From positions 29,408 to 93,407 of the forward strand of contig DCHC01000039.1 of NCBI GenBank assembly GCA_002314755.1: a stretch of DNA of 64,000 nt, given 5' to 3'. Positions 46,501 through 55,878 of the stretch are shown here, in pieces; the stretch's first letter is position 1; every line of letters begins with the position of its first letter. A program made the position numbers and the translations under genes. The notes beneath the pieces are model-generated. The model saw only the letters and a list, made by a program, of their open reading frames with translations, did not search any database and was not told where the DNA came from. The stretch is from Faecalibacterium sp. UBA1762 (lineage in GTDB: Bacteria; Bacillota; Clostridia; Oscillospirales; Ruminococcaceae).

Positions 46501-47273
46501 CACCGGTGGTACAGCAGTCTATCGTGACAGAAAACCGCGAAATGGCACAGATGGTGACCGAGCTGCACCGTATGGTAGATTCGGTTCAGGCGTTGAGCAG
46601 CATTATGGCAAAAATGCAACTTTCCGGAGCGGCGAACTCTGCCATGCAGGCGATAGCGGTACAAACCGCTGCCGTACAGGCCGCAGCGCAGCAGGCGATC
46701 GGCATACCGGCGCAGGAACAGGAGCAGCAGCCCCCTAAATCCGAAACGCCCCGGGAAGATGGATATTCGGTGGATGATTTCTTTGCCGATTTTGAAGATG
46801 ATCAGCCGGATGAAGAGGCCCGGCCATCTGGGAAAGAGACTGAAACTGCGGAGGAGTCGGATAAAATCGGCTCGGAAAATCTTTTTGAAGACTTTTACAG
46901 TTTTTTGCAGGATGATGACGGGGAGGATGACGCTCGACCAGAACTTGGCCTGAAGGAGCGTCTTGCAGGGCTTGCTACCATTGAGGAGGATACCTCTGAT
47001 TTGGACGAGGAAGAGAATGACCTGCAGGAGCTTTTGTCGGCGACTACTTCTGCTGCTGCCATCCCCGCTGCGAAAGAAACCGACAATAGTGTAGATCTGT
47101 TTGGGGAAACCGAAAAAATTGATATTATGTCTTTGATTGAGCAGAGTAAGGAAGAAATTGACAGGTTGACTGTTTTGGATGATATGAACTACAATCGGGA
47201 AAAGGTGCGTAAAATAGGGCTTTCGGAGCTGATAAGGCTGAACCAAAGCAGAAAGCGGGGAATGAGCCTATGA
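43545..47273 (+). CDS. virB4: VirB3-VirB4 fusion, type IV secretion ATPase
   Basis: A 1242-residue protein. Residues 18-62 hold two hydrophobic segments (VSLTDILVGLLFVSLAVLAA and LYVAAALAVLGVMLLS), a VirB3/PrgI-like membrane part. The VirB4/TraE-type ATPase follows: Walker A GKSGSGKS at 526-533, Walker B VVVIDEAHVF with Asp767 and Glu768, and the ITQNIKDF motif near 800. After about residue 930 comes a 300-residue acidic, Gln/Glu/Asp-rich extension (DDFFADFEDDQPDEE) absent from standard VirB4. It powers assembly and transport at the inner membrane. Its stop overlaps the next start in ATGA. VirB3-VirB4 fusions are known in some type IV systems. Confidence 0.93.
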   Translation: MRIIPKKTKISIELFKGVSLTDILVGLLFVSLAVLAATSSFAGRLYVAAALAVLGVMLLSHIGDEPNYMYFLSILRYLVGRKTFSKQQDGSKNIANINAFQDIQDGFIVYKDYYGAAIEIPPVEFRFFSAYRRTVSIDECLGNVLRSLNGNYAANLVKIERRVPYDEYLFNEQKKLQELRRCFECALISEEEFQAKCEVVFDRVSELERMNAEDRTVAAYYYLVFFDSDKNQLRMQVDSAVNVLQRGEMQPKKLNSKELALFLKYSNELDFDEKQLDTLSEREYARWAMPEELRLKSRDYRINGMTAYTMAISNYPLWVGDAWLAGVMSIPATKVVVKLQPMDKQKTVRNIDRSISELRGRYSHTNVDSTLIEINNHIQSLSKLLSMLQSDNEVLINTDVYVTCYDLPLTRKEGSKAAEGSHRANINNMRSMVRRLYREADLRLSGLPFDQMNGYIGSQVSGYDPFAKTWGRGLPGATAAAIYPWIFAHVQDPLGIKLGAEDGVPVFIDMFRRDSERVNSNVVIVGKSGSGKSYAAKSILVNLAADNSKIFVLDPENEYSELAENLHGKFINVGNAQQGRINPFQIITALQDDDADGGVTGSYASHMQFLEEFYRQILPDCEKEALEYLNTLTDRVYMNKGITAETNLGLLSPQDYPTFSDIFDEILVSFQSTDNDYLRGILRTLMNYVSKFASGGRNANIWDGASTVTTDENFTVFNFQSLLAGGNKTVTNAQMMLVMKHIDNEIIKNREYNTRYGTNRKIVVVIDEAHVFIDEKYPIALDFMYQLAKRIRKYNGMQIVITQNIKDFVGSEEISRKSSAIINACQYSYIFSLAPNDMGDLCKLYEKAGGINEAEQEKIVTAPRGNAFVVLGPTSRSSFQVEVPRDVVQVFEQKNVCTRYFAGQDGMAQWQEFLGDSSQKYLENRRFKPELFITRQVVGAETVTLKRLTGAEYDRLAAERLQAEQTVQVSQPAAEPQAAPDDTVLPPVVQQSIVTENREMAQMVTELHRMVDSVQALSSIMAKMQLSGAANSAMQAIAVQTAAVQAAAQQAIGIPAQEQEQQPPKSETPREDGYSVDDFFADFEDDQPDEEARPSGKETETAEESDKIGSENLFEDFYSFLQDDDGEDDARPELGLKERLAGLATIEEDTSDLDEEENDLQELLSATTSAAAIPAAKETDNSVDLFGETEKIDIMSLIEQSKEEIDRLTVLDDMNYNREKVRKIGLSELIRLNQSRKRGMSL

Positions 47274-48202
47274 AGCTGACCGCGAAGCAAATTGTTTTGA
47301 TAGTGATAATCATAGTTGTATCCTTGGGCCTTGCTGCAGGTATATATTGGTTGCTGGGCAGTGGAGAAGAGGAGAAGGCTCCCACTGTCGGTACGGTGCA
47401 GGAATCGCCCTATACCTGTACCTGGCAAAAGCGAAACCACCATACTGTGATACTGCAGATCAGCGGCCAGTTGCCTTCAAATGCCCAGTGGAGTGTGGCG
47501 ACAACTGATGGTGTTCTGCAGGTCACTGAGCGACAGGAGGCAAATAGCTTTTCGGTTAAGGCGCTGGCGAAGGGTACGGGTTATTTGACCCTTTCTTTGC
47601 GGCAAGCGGATATACCGGTACAGTTGGGTGCGGATTTTCATTTTTCCTTTTCGGTGGACAAAAGAAAAAATATCACCTTTACAAACGGCGAAATTGTACT
47701 GCTGACAGTGGATACCCTGACCGCCCCGGATGGGCAGCAGATCTATACCTGCAATGGCGCCGCCGGCAGCCTGTTTATAACGGTATCCGGTACCGGCTGG
47801 CAGCTGACTGATATTACCGGGCTGGAATATGCGGGCCCCACTGTGACAGGCGGGGCAACGCGGTTCGAGCTGATCGCCATGCAGAATGCTGTTTCTAAAA
47901 CGATTACATTGATAGAAGAAGAAACCGGGCGGGGCTTTACCCTGGTACTTACCCAAAAGGACGGTGTTCTCGGAGTAGCAGAATGCGTTTCGGCTGAGGC
48001 TGTATCGGAAGAAGAAATGCCTGTCCAACCCGTCGACCCGGAATATGAAGCATTTTTAGCACAGCTGGAAAAAGCAGAAACGCAGCAGGAGCACGATGCC
48101 ATGATTGCAGCCTATTGGGCACAACATGAAAAAAACATCCAAATGGATAACTCCCTGCCTGCTGAAAGCGGGGAAACGACTGTCTCGGCGCAGGACGAAT
48201 AA
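47270..48202 (+). CDS. N-terminally anchored extracellular protein of the secretion operon
   Basis: A 310-residue protein. One N-terminal span (QIVLIVIIIVVSLGLAAGIY) without cleavage site anchors about 280 external residues. Those form beta-rich segments (QWSVATTDGVLQVTERQ, GYLTLSLRQ, TLIEEETGRGFTLVLTQ) resembling Ig-like repeats. The tail is acidic and helical (YEAFLAQLEKAETQQEHDAM). It does not look like the NTF2-fold of VirB8, although its topology matches. It is coupled to virB4 by an ATGA overlap and lies 44 nt before the giant secreted protein gene. Confidence 0.7.
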   Translation: MKLTAKQIVLIVIIIVVSLGLAAGIYWLLGSGEEEKAPTVGTVQESPYTCTWQKRNHHTVILQISGQLPSNAQWSVATTDGVLQVTERQEANSFSVKALAKGTGYLTLSLRQADIPVQLGADFHFSFSVDKRKNITFTNGEIVLLTVDTLTAPDGQQIYTCNGAAGSLFITVSGTGWQLTDITGLEYAGPTVTGGATRFELIAMQNAVSKTITLIEEETGRGFTLVLTQKDGVLGVAECVSAEAVSEEEMPVQPVDPEYEAFLAQLEKAETQQEHDAMIAAYWAQHEKNIQMDNSLPAESGETTVSAQDE

Positions 48203-48246
48203 GTGACCAAGACCGATCCCGGCACTTGATACAAGGAGGAACCACC

Positions 48247-51200
48247 ATGCAAAAGGGTAAAAAATGGGCGATGCAGATTTTATCAGCGGCACTTGCAGCA
48301 GTGATTTGTCTGCCCGGCCAGCAGGTTGCCGCTGCGGGTGAGGGCAGCGGTAGTGTGATCGGCAGCAACAGTGCTGTGTATTGGAACCAGGTGCTGCCGG
48401 AGGACGGCAACAAGGATTATCGGGATGACGGCAACTGGCACCGCCTTGTGCTGGAATATGGGGATTACTCTACAAACTCAGTAGATAGCGCAGGTACCTA
48501 TGCCGATATTTCCACCAATACTGCCACCTCCTGGACAGATTATGCCTGGTATAAATCAGAACTGGCAGGTGCCCAGCCGGAAAACTGGATCGGCGCAACC
48601 AAAACGGAGCATCTGACCAACCTTACTAAGCAAAGGCAGGTTGACCAAAACTATTATCAAAATAATGAATATGGCGAAAACGGCAGGTTTGCTTTATACA
48701 TAAAATTTGCCGGTTACAGCGAAAAAAACGACGGTGCAGCCTGTTACTATATCTCCCCATGTGATGAAAACGGCGACCGGGAAAGAAAGCTGTGGGCACT
48801 GGATTGCTGCATGGATATGCTGGGGGTGGATGTTACCGGCTCTTCAGATTATGTCACGAACGATTCCATTTTTTTGGGACTTAATCTAAAAACAGGTACG
48901 AATGTCACCGGCTCCAGGCGTATTATGTCCGGAATTGAACCTGCCTTTAATCTGTTGACCCCTACATTTGATGAGTATGAGACCCTGGATAACTTTCAGT
49001 ACGCCGGTGTGACAGCACCTTGGTATGCCCGCGGTAGTTACAACAATATGGGATCCGGGTGGGCTGCGGAAAACTTTCAGAATATCAACAACGGCTTGAT
49101 TCGTTGCGACTATCAGGATAACAATAAATGGATCATTGTTTACAATGATGAGGATGACAGCTGGTCGTTAAAATCCGCTGGTTATGTGGAGTGGGATTGG
49201 AGCGATCCGGACGGAGATTTTGCGCAGCTGTATCTTGATCCCGCCGACCAGATGGAGGATGGCATTGCCGCCTACATCAAGGCTTGCAGCTATGCTCAGG
49301 TTCAGAACAGAAGAAATCGGGATTGGATAGAAGACGGAGACGCGGAAGAGAAGGAGTACAGCATTTATTCCAGATTCTACATTACGGTTTGGCGGGCAGA
49401 GAGCTGGCGGTATTATCAGGGACATGTTCCCATCTTTACCGGGATGGTGCCCATGATTTTTCTGTCGGAATACGCGCAGAATGTGTATATCACCGGCGGC
49501 TGGCTGCATAAGGGAACCACCGGATTTAACCCCACCCCTACCGATCAAAGCATTGCAAACGGCGGGCTGAGCTGCTCTTACGGCATGAGCTTCAATAATA
49601 CTGTTACCGCGGCCCAGTTTGACGCCTGGCTGGATGAAGATATTGCCGGTGCGACCAGCTGGTACAGCGAAATGTGGGAGAGAAATGCCGGCTACACATC
49701 CGATTCCGCAGAGCACCCGGCCGATCAAGTGGGTGTGGTCGCCTATGAAAAAAACGCATCGGGTGAGGTGGAGCGGTATTGTACCCTGGATGAAATTAAG
49801 GCAAGTCTGCCTATAAGTGTGACCTCCAACTGGCAGCCTACTGCCGGCAAAGGCGCTTTTACCGGTATGTATATTGGCAGAAAGCTGGTTACCACCGCTT
49901 ACGCCAAGGATGGCGGAACCTTGACTCTGGAAGCAGGTACCACCATGGTACTGGGTGAGGGTGACAGTAATAACGACGGTGCCGCCTATCTCGGCACGCC
50001 CGCTGCATGGAGCAGTACAAATACCGGTAGTTATACCTATACCGGTCCTAATGTGGTAGTGGAAAAAGGCGCGGCGCTGCAGATCGACGGTCCCACCTAT
50101 GCGGCGCTGGGCACCAGCATCACGGTCAGAGGCTCGCTGATCATCAACTCCGGCGGTATGCTTTGCATGGAAGAGGTTGTAGGCACCGGTTTTGAAAAAA
50201 GTGACCGCCTAGCCTTGAACATGAATATCGAAGGCGGTTCGGTTTATATTAGCCGCGGCGCTATACTGGATCTGAGTTACGGCAATTTGACGATTGAAGA
50301 TAACGGTAACCTGGTAAACAACGGTGTTTTTATTCAGGGCACATATGGTACAGGTTCCTACAACGCATATACCACCATTGGGGAAGGCATTATTGAAAAC
50401 GATACCTCTGCCTGGTATATCATTGGTGCCAATGTGCGCAATGAAATGCGCCAGACCCTGTTGCGCAGTGCGGTGTATAATGGGGATTTAGTAGCTCTAT
50501 CCAACTACATCAGTGATGTGTACGATTATTCCCTGGGTGTCTATGCGGCAAATCCCGGTCAACCCGGTTTGAATTATGCAGATTTGTATTTTGAAGCCTC
50601 CAGCGAGGACAATGTTTTCCGCAACTGTGGTTATGCCTTTGTTGCCGGTGCGATTCGCGGTGCGGGGGCAGGAAATAGCAGCTTTATCGGCGGTGGTACC
50701 CTGTATCGTGCACGAGATTTGTACGCGAACCCGAATGTATCGGTACAGGGGGCTTCGTATACAAACCATCAGAATATCTGTAATCAATCCGGAAAGGATC
50801 CTTATGAGGATACGACGCTGGATAATTACTACGCGATTACCGGTGTAGAATATACCAATGGTAACGCTGTGGTCGACCATAACGCCGCCACTGAGGCGTT
50901 GAAAAACAATGTCCTTGCCCTGCGGGTTGGTACCGGCTCGGACGGCACCAGTAAAATCTCCAGCTTTAAGCTTACCTATGTGGATAAAAACGGGGTAGAG
51001 CGGGTGGAGTATATCGACCCCACCGCTATTGCCAACACCTATCATTTTGTTTCCCAATGGCAGTACTGCAACGAGACTGAGGATCAGGCGGGCAACAGCC
51101 TTTTGAAAACTCAGGGAGGAGACGCCGTCATGAGTGCGGGCAACTTCTCCACCGAGCTGGAGCCGCTTTCCAATGTGGTCTATTTGTTCCAGACCCTGTT

Positions 51201-54200
51201 CCCGGTTAGCTATGTGGAGACCATCTCTTTTGAAGGTTCGGGCACTGACGTCTGGACATGTACAGAGCTTTCTGTTTACCGGGTGCAGTATCTGTACCCC
51301 CTGGCAGAATACGGCTATCGGTCAGAGGACTGGTATGTCCCGTTCAGCGGTACGCTGCTTGCCAGTGCCTCTCTGCAGCCGGATTCCGACGGCGTACGGG
51401 GCTATACTTTCAGCTGGAGCGCTGAGGAAATCGTTTTGGGTACCGGTTACTATCAGCTGAATGTCTATGAAGCGCCGAACAGCGTAAAAAGCAAAACAGA
51501 CAAAAGCGGTTTTGCTTATTATAATGTCAGCCACGACACGGTTTCTTATACCACCGATCAAAGCAGCTATGCTTTCTCCGCTACCCTGGCGGATACGGAG
51601 GCTGCCGGTATAGAGAGCTTTTACAATGTGGCGTCGAATCAAAACCTTACCCAATTGCTGAATGATGCCGGCTGGTCAAATCGACTGAAAAATTCTGTCG
51701 GACTGAGTATGCAGTTAACCTATCAGGATACTGCCGGTTCGGTGCGCAAGGTGACCTTACCCTTTACCCAAAGCGCAGTGGAGTGGGCATATGACAATAT
51801 GAGCAATGCCTCTCGCACAGAAAGTCTTCACGGCATTTTCCAGCAGGGAGAGGATATCGTTTTCAGCGGTATTCTGCCTGATTTCAGCCGTGTGATTGAG
51901 ACCTACATCACCTATTCCGATGAGAATGTTGGCGATACGGTTTCCATTACCGCACTATCGGTCAGCAATCCCTCGTACACAGATGTGGCAGTCACAGACG
52001 GTATGCTGAAGGTGGAGTATCCGGATACTGCCCTGTATTTTTATACCTCTCCGGATACCGATGGCACCTTTATTACCAACGGACAGACCATGAATGTCAA
52101 AATGAAGGCATGGAACGGTACCGAAAACCTACAGCCCCAGGCAAAAGGCAGTCGGTACCTGGTGGTGGTGCAGACAGACGAAATGTCCGACGCTGCCACT
52201 GTAAATGATATTGTGGTCAGCTTTACCTATAAGACCCTGAACAATACCCCGTCCACCACCGGTCAATATTCACTGCGCGCCGCGGTAAACGATTACTACG
52301 GCTACTGGCTTTCTGCCGATGGAACGGATGCAGACTGTGCTTATGAGACCGCAGTCAGCGCTGGGGGACAGATGTATTTTGTACTGGATATTGCGAACCT
52401 TTACAAATTTACCTCAGCTACCTTTACCTTGAACGGCACGGAATATGTAGAACCGGTGACGGTCGCACAGCCGGAAGGGGCGGACACTGCTACGCAGGAG
52501 CAGTCTGCCGCTACTTACCCGGAGTATGCGTCCAACGGCAAGGATGAATGGCAGATGAGCGCCATCACCATTTACGAGCTTTCCGAGCTGGGTGAACGTG
52601 AGGTGCAGCTGAACACTGGCAGTACCACCGGCAATAAGACCAACCGAATCTATTTCCGCGATAATGTGTACGGCAGTCGGGGTGCCATCAACCGGGGTGA
52701 AGGTCCGCTGATGATCGGCGTCGGACAAAGCAAGACCATCAGCTTTGAGGACGGCGGCTCTGTCAGTGGGGACGAGCCGGGCAAAAATAACGCCACTAAG
52801 TTGGAAAACTTGAGCTATGAGGATACCAAGCAGGACTTCGGCTTTAACACCGCCCGTACCAGATACGCGGTTACCGTCAAGGTGGAGGGCACCTCTATCA
52901 CCAGCGCCGAGGACGGAGATTGCGGCTCCAAAAACCAGTTCTATTTCCAGCTAGTCTTTCAGGATGAGGACGGAAATCTGTACAAAAGCCCCTATACCCT
53001 TGCCAACCAGCAGCTGCAATCCGACGGTTTCCGTACGGGTACCGCAGAAAAATTTACTATCTATACCAATGACGATTACGGGACCCCGGTACAGGTCAAT
53101 ATCATCCCAGATGATACCTCTACGACCAGTGATGTGTTTGATAAGCTATGTATTGATTATATCCTGGTCAGCAAAACCAGCGGTACCGGCGTTAATATGA
53201 GTTGGAGAGCCAACGATGTGGGGTGGATCGATATTGAATACAAGGAGGACGCCGAAGAGCAGGACGGTCGCACCGACGAGGAGCTGATCCGCTCCTTCGA
53301 GCTACGGGAGGACGGCTATTCCGTCTGGCTGGAGTTCGGTATTGAAACCGCTGCGGATTATATCGGTGAGCGCCAGTTTGTAGGTCAGGTTGAGGCAGAG
53401 ATCACCTATCGTGATTCTACCGGTGCTGTTCAGACCACGCCCTCCGTGCCGGTTATTGCCAATATTGCCGAGTATGCCAACCGCCTGTCAGAGCTGGATA
53501 TCAGCAGCGAAGCAGACGGCAGCGAGGTTAGCGTACCCACCTACATGTTTGTCGCAGGATCGACCAATCGCTTCCATGTGGAGTTCGAGGATATCAGCTC
53601 TTTGGAAAAGATCAAGATCAAGGTCACGCCGCAGGATGATACCGGTCTGAAGATCACCAAGGTGTTTGCACGTCAGGTCTATGACAAGGGCACGCTCAGT
53701 CTGAATTTATTTAATGAGTATGAGCGGTACTATTCCATCACGCCGCAGGATCTGACCGCAACCAACAACGCAAAGGCAGTCAAGATCGAGCCCAAGGGCG
53801 GTTCTGCGGCGGTTACGCTGGATTTCAACTCCGGCAATACCATTCAGGTTGACCTTGACGGAGAGAGTGTTCAGGTAGAGGAGGGTACCTCCGAGGGTGA
53901 AAACGATACCATCAGCCTGACGGCGAGCCTTGCCGATACCACTGGCGTTGCAGCATCTGCAGCGCTGCCTGTTCGGGTGGTTTACAAAAATGTCTATGGC
54001 GATGCTTACGCCGTGACCGCTACACTCACCTATAGCAGTGAGACCGGAAAGTTTATGGTACCGGAATACGACCTGCCCAAGACCCCCAATATCGGTATGC
54101 CCTATCAAGTAGAGGTGATAGGTGGCGCTTTGGCAGGTAAAGAGTTGACCGGTGTGACCGTCAGTCAGATCCGGGAAAAACAGGTGCTGGAGCAGTTTGA

Positions 54201-55821
54201 CTTTATACCCACTGCCGGTACCTTGTTGGATACAGATATTCCTGTCACCGTAACGATAGAGGAATCTCAGATAGACGAGTATGCCAAGAGCAAGGGTTAC
54301 ACCACCGAAAATCAGACGGTATACCTGTTGCTGGGTGAGAAGACCCAGAAGACCCTGCTGACAGGGTCGAAGGATCTACAGGTGGCCCTGATTTACACCG
54401 AAAAGGATGACCCCTACGCCTATGAGCATACCTCGGACTTTGTCTCTGCGCTGGATTGCGGTTACACGGTTATCAACAGTGGTACCTTGATGAAAATACC
54501 TATGCAGGTAGAGAATATCGGTACGGTCAAATCTGTCCTGATCAGAACTACCGAAACCGGTATCGCGGTCAATGCGGTCAAGGGTTGTATTGCCATGGAG
54601 GAGACCAGTAATCTGACCGATACAAGGCTTTCTACCGGATGGGTCAATCTGTCCGTAGCCACCGGGCTGATTACCGTGGACGGCACTGCTATGCTGACCG
54701 ACGGAACAGATTCGGTCACGGCCCTAACAGAAAGCACCAGAATCACTCCGGTGACCGTTTCCACCCAGTTGGTTAAGGTCAACCGGGCGGATGCCAAGGT
54801 TAGGGTGACACTGTGCTACCGGGATACCTCCGGCAATATGCAGACAGTTACCAGTGAGCGGACCGCCAACGAATGGAACCGGGATGGCGTCGGTTTCCTA
54901 GTAGAAGGCTTCTATAGTCTGCAATACTACAAGATAGAAACCTACGACAAGGACGATACCAACAGCGCGGGCGTGACCGTCAGCTCGATGAGTATCAGCT
55001 GGTATGACCCGGACGGTGTATTTACTTCCAGTGAGACGGCCGGCAATACCATATTGCTCGAGGGCACCGTTTTGGCAGATTATGTGATAACCACCCAGCT
55101 GACAGGTACTATCATCAGCGAGGACGGTAAGCAGACCACCAAAATAGAAAATAACCTTGTCAGTACTACCCGGACGGATTACGCAACTCTTAAGCTGGCA
55201 GGCGGCGACAGACTGAATATTACAGCAAACCTGCCCGGTTGTGCCGGTGAACTGGAGCTAGTGATGACTGAGGTTGCGACCAACAAGAGCGTGTACGGAA
55301 CGATTAGTGAGGACGCCGCTGCCGAGGTCCTCAGCTATACAGCCCAGTTACCCGAAAACAATGGTACTGAGGATGTGCGCTACTGTCTGACTGTCCGTTC
55401 TAGGAGCATCCCGGACAAATACGCAGCAATCATCTATATTGATGTACAACCCCAGCCTAGCGTAGAGGGTGTTGTTCAGCGCGAGGACGGGAGCACTGTT
55501 GTCGGCTTTACCTCTTATAATGCCGACACCCAGGATAGCTATGCTGCCGAGCTTAATCCCGGCGAGACCCTTATAGTGTATGCAAGGGCAGAGAACGCCA
55601 CGAACACTTCGCTGCTTTACACGCTTACCCCGTCTGATGGCAGCTTTACCGTTACGGAGACTGCTAACTGCACCGTAGCAGGCAAAACCGGCAGCTATAC
55701 AAAGTATGTGATTACGGCGGGAACCACCCAGACGGTGACAAACGGCAGCTTTAAGGTATATTCGGCGCAAAACCCGGATGTGTGCTATACCCTGAGCTTT
55801 CAATCTGCCGCCACCGAATAA
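48247..55821 (+). CDS. Giant secreted beta-rich protein (2524 aa)
   Basis: A signal peptide (MQKGKKWAMQILSAALAAVI, cleavage near VAAAG) precedes a Trp/Tyr-rich domain (about 35-500). Residues about 550-730 read like a right-handed beta-helix (VVVEKGAALQIDG, ITVRGSLIINSGGMLCMEE). Several beta-sandwich units follow; one at about 1538-1642 resembles a PLAT/LH2 domain (YAVTVKVEGTSITS to CIDYILVSK). Acidic residues are abundant and lysine sparse. There is no LPXTG, no C-terminal span and no S-layer repeat, so attachment must be indirect or it is released. AAGGAGG lies 6 nt before the ATG. Position between the apparatus and the helical proteins suggests an extracellular pilus-tip or adhesin part of the machine; inference. 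Confidence 0.78.
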   Translation: MQKGKKWAMQILSAALAAVICLPGQQVAAAGEGSGSVIGSNSAVYWNQVLPEDGNKDYRDDGNWHRLVLEYGDYSTNSVDSAGTYADISTNTATSWTDYAWYKSELAGAQPENWIGATKTEHLTNLTKQRQVDQNYYQNNEYGENGRFALYIKFAGYSEKNDGAACYYISPCDENGDRERKLWALDCCMDMLGVDVTGSSDYVTNDSIFLGLNLKTGTNVTGSRRIMSGIEPAFNLLTPTFDEYETLDNFQYAGVTAPWYARGSYNNMGSGWAAENFQNINNGLIRCDYQDNNKWIIVYNDEDDSWSLKSAGYVEWDWSDPDGDFAQLYLDPADQMEDGIAAYIKACSYAQVQNRRNRDWIEDGDAEEKEYSIYSRFYITVWRAESWRYYQGHVPIFTGMVPMIFLSEYAQNVYITGGWLHKGTTGFNPTPTDQSIANGGLSCSYGMSFNNTVTAAQFDAWLDEDIAGATSWYSEMWERNAGYTSDSAEHPADQVGVVAYEKNASGEVERYCTLDEIKASLPISVTSNWQPTAGKGAFTGMYIGRKLVTTAYAKDGGTLTLEAGTTMVLGEGDSNNDGAAYLGTPAAWSSTNTGSYTYTGPNVVVEKGAALQIDGPTYAALGTSITVRGSLIINSGGMLCMEEVVGTGFEKSDRLALNMNIEGGSVYISRGAILDLSYGNLTIEDNGNLVNNGVFIQGTYGTGSYNAYTTIGEGIIENDTSAWYIIGANVRNEMRQTLLRSAVYNGDLVALSNYISDVYDYSLGVYAANPGQPGLNYADLYFEASSEDNVFRNCGYAFVAGAIRGAGAGNSSFIGGGTLYRARDLYANPNVSVQGASYTNHQNICNQSGKDPYEDTTLDNYYAITGVEYTNGNAVVDHNAATEALKNNVLALRVGTGSDGTSKISSFKLTYVDKNGVERVEYIDPTAIANTYHFVSQWQYCNETEDQAGNSLLKTQGGDAVMSAGNFSTELEPLSNVVYLFQTLFPVSYVETISFEGSGTDVWTCTELSVYRVQYLYPLAEYGYRSEDWYVPFSGTLLASASLQPDSDGVRGYTFSWSAEEIVLGTGYYQLNVYEAPNSVKSKTDKSGFAYYNVSHDTVSYTTDQSSYAFSATLADTEAAGIESFYNVASNQNLTQLLNDAGWSNRLKNSVGLSMQLTYQDTAGSVRKVTLPFTQSAVEWAYDNMSNASRTESLHGIFQQGEDIVFSGILPDFSRVIETYITYSDENVGDTVSITALSVSNPSYTDVAVTDGMLKVEYPDTALYFYTSPDTDGTFITNGQTMNVKMKAWNGTENLQPQAKGSRYLVVVQTDEMSDAATVNDIVVSFTYKTLNNTPSTTGQYSLRAAVNDYYGYWLSADGTDADCAYETAVSAGGQMYFVLDIANLYKFTSATFTLNGTEYVEPVTVAQPEGADTATQEQSAATYPEYASNGKDEWQMSAITIYELSELGEREVQLNTGSTTGNKTNRIYFRDNVYGSRGAINRGEGPLMIGVGQSKTISFEDGGSVSGDEPGKNNATKLENLSYEDTKQDFGFNTARTRYAVTVKVEGTSITSAEDGDCGSKNQFYFQLVFQDEDGNLYKSPYTLANQQLQSDGFRTGTAEKFTIYTNDDYGTPVQVNIIPDDTSTTSDVFDKLCIDYILVSKTSGTGVNMSWRANDVGWIDIEYKEDAEEQDGRTDEELIRSFELREDGYSVWLEFGIETAADYIGERQFVGQVEAEITYRDSTGAVQTTPSVPVIANIAEYANRLSELDISSEADGSEVSVPTYMFVAGSTNRFHVEFEDISSLEKIKIKVTPQDDTGLKITKVFARQVYDKGTLSLNLFNEYERYYSITPQDLTATNNAKAVKIEPKGGSAAVTLDFNSGNTIQVDLDGESVQVEEGTSEGENDTISLTASLADTTGVAASAALPVRVVYKNVYGDAYAVTATLTYSSETGKFMVPEYDLPKTPNIGMPYQVEVIGGALAGKELTGVTVSQIREKQVLEQFDFIPTAGTLLDTDIPVTVTIEESQIDEYAKSKGYTTENQTVYLLLGEKTQKTLLTGSKDLQVALIYTEKDDPYAYEHTSDFVSALDCGYTVINSGTLMKIPMQVENIGTVKSVLIRTTETGIAVNAVKGCIAMEETSNLTDTRLSTGWVNLSVATGLITVDGTAMLTDGTDSVTALTESTRITPVTVSTQLVKVNRADAKVRVTLCYRDTSGNMQTVTSERTANEWNRDGVGFLVEGFYSLQYYKIETYDKDDTNSAGVTVSSMSISWYDPDGVFTSSETAGNTILLEGTVLADYVITTQLTGTIISEDGKQTTKIENNLVSTTRTDYATLKLAGGDRLNITANLPGCAGELELVMTEVATNKSVYGTISEDAAAEVLSYTAQLPENNGTEDVRYCLTVRSRSIPDKYAAIIYIDVQPQPSVEGVVQREDGSTVVGFTSYNADTQDSYAAELNPGETLIVYARAENATNTSLLYTLTPSDGSFTVTETANCTVAGKTGSYTKYVITAGTTQTVTNGSFKVYSAQNPDVCYTLSFQSAATE

Positions 55822-55878
55822 TCCAGTAGCAAAGTGATTTAACCGAACTATTTTTTAAGATGACAGAGGAGGCCCGAT

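Noticed and set aside
46452..47246. 264-aa open frame opposite the virB4 tail
   Set aside because: Antisense of an acidic Gln-rich extension; no ribosome binding site and it overlaps a firm coding frame throughout.
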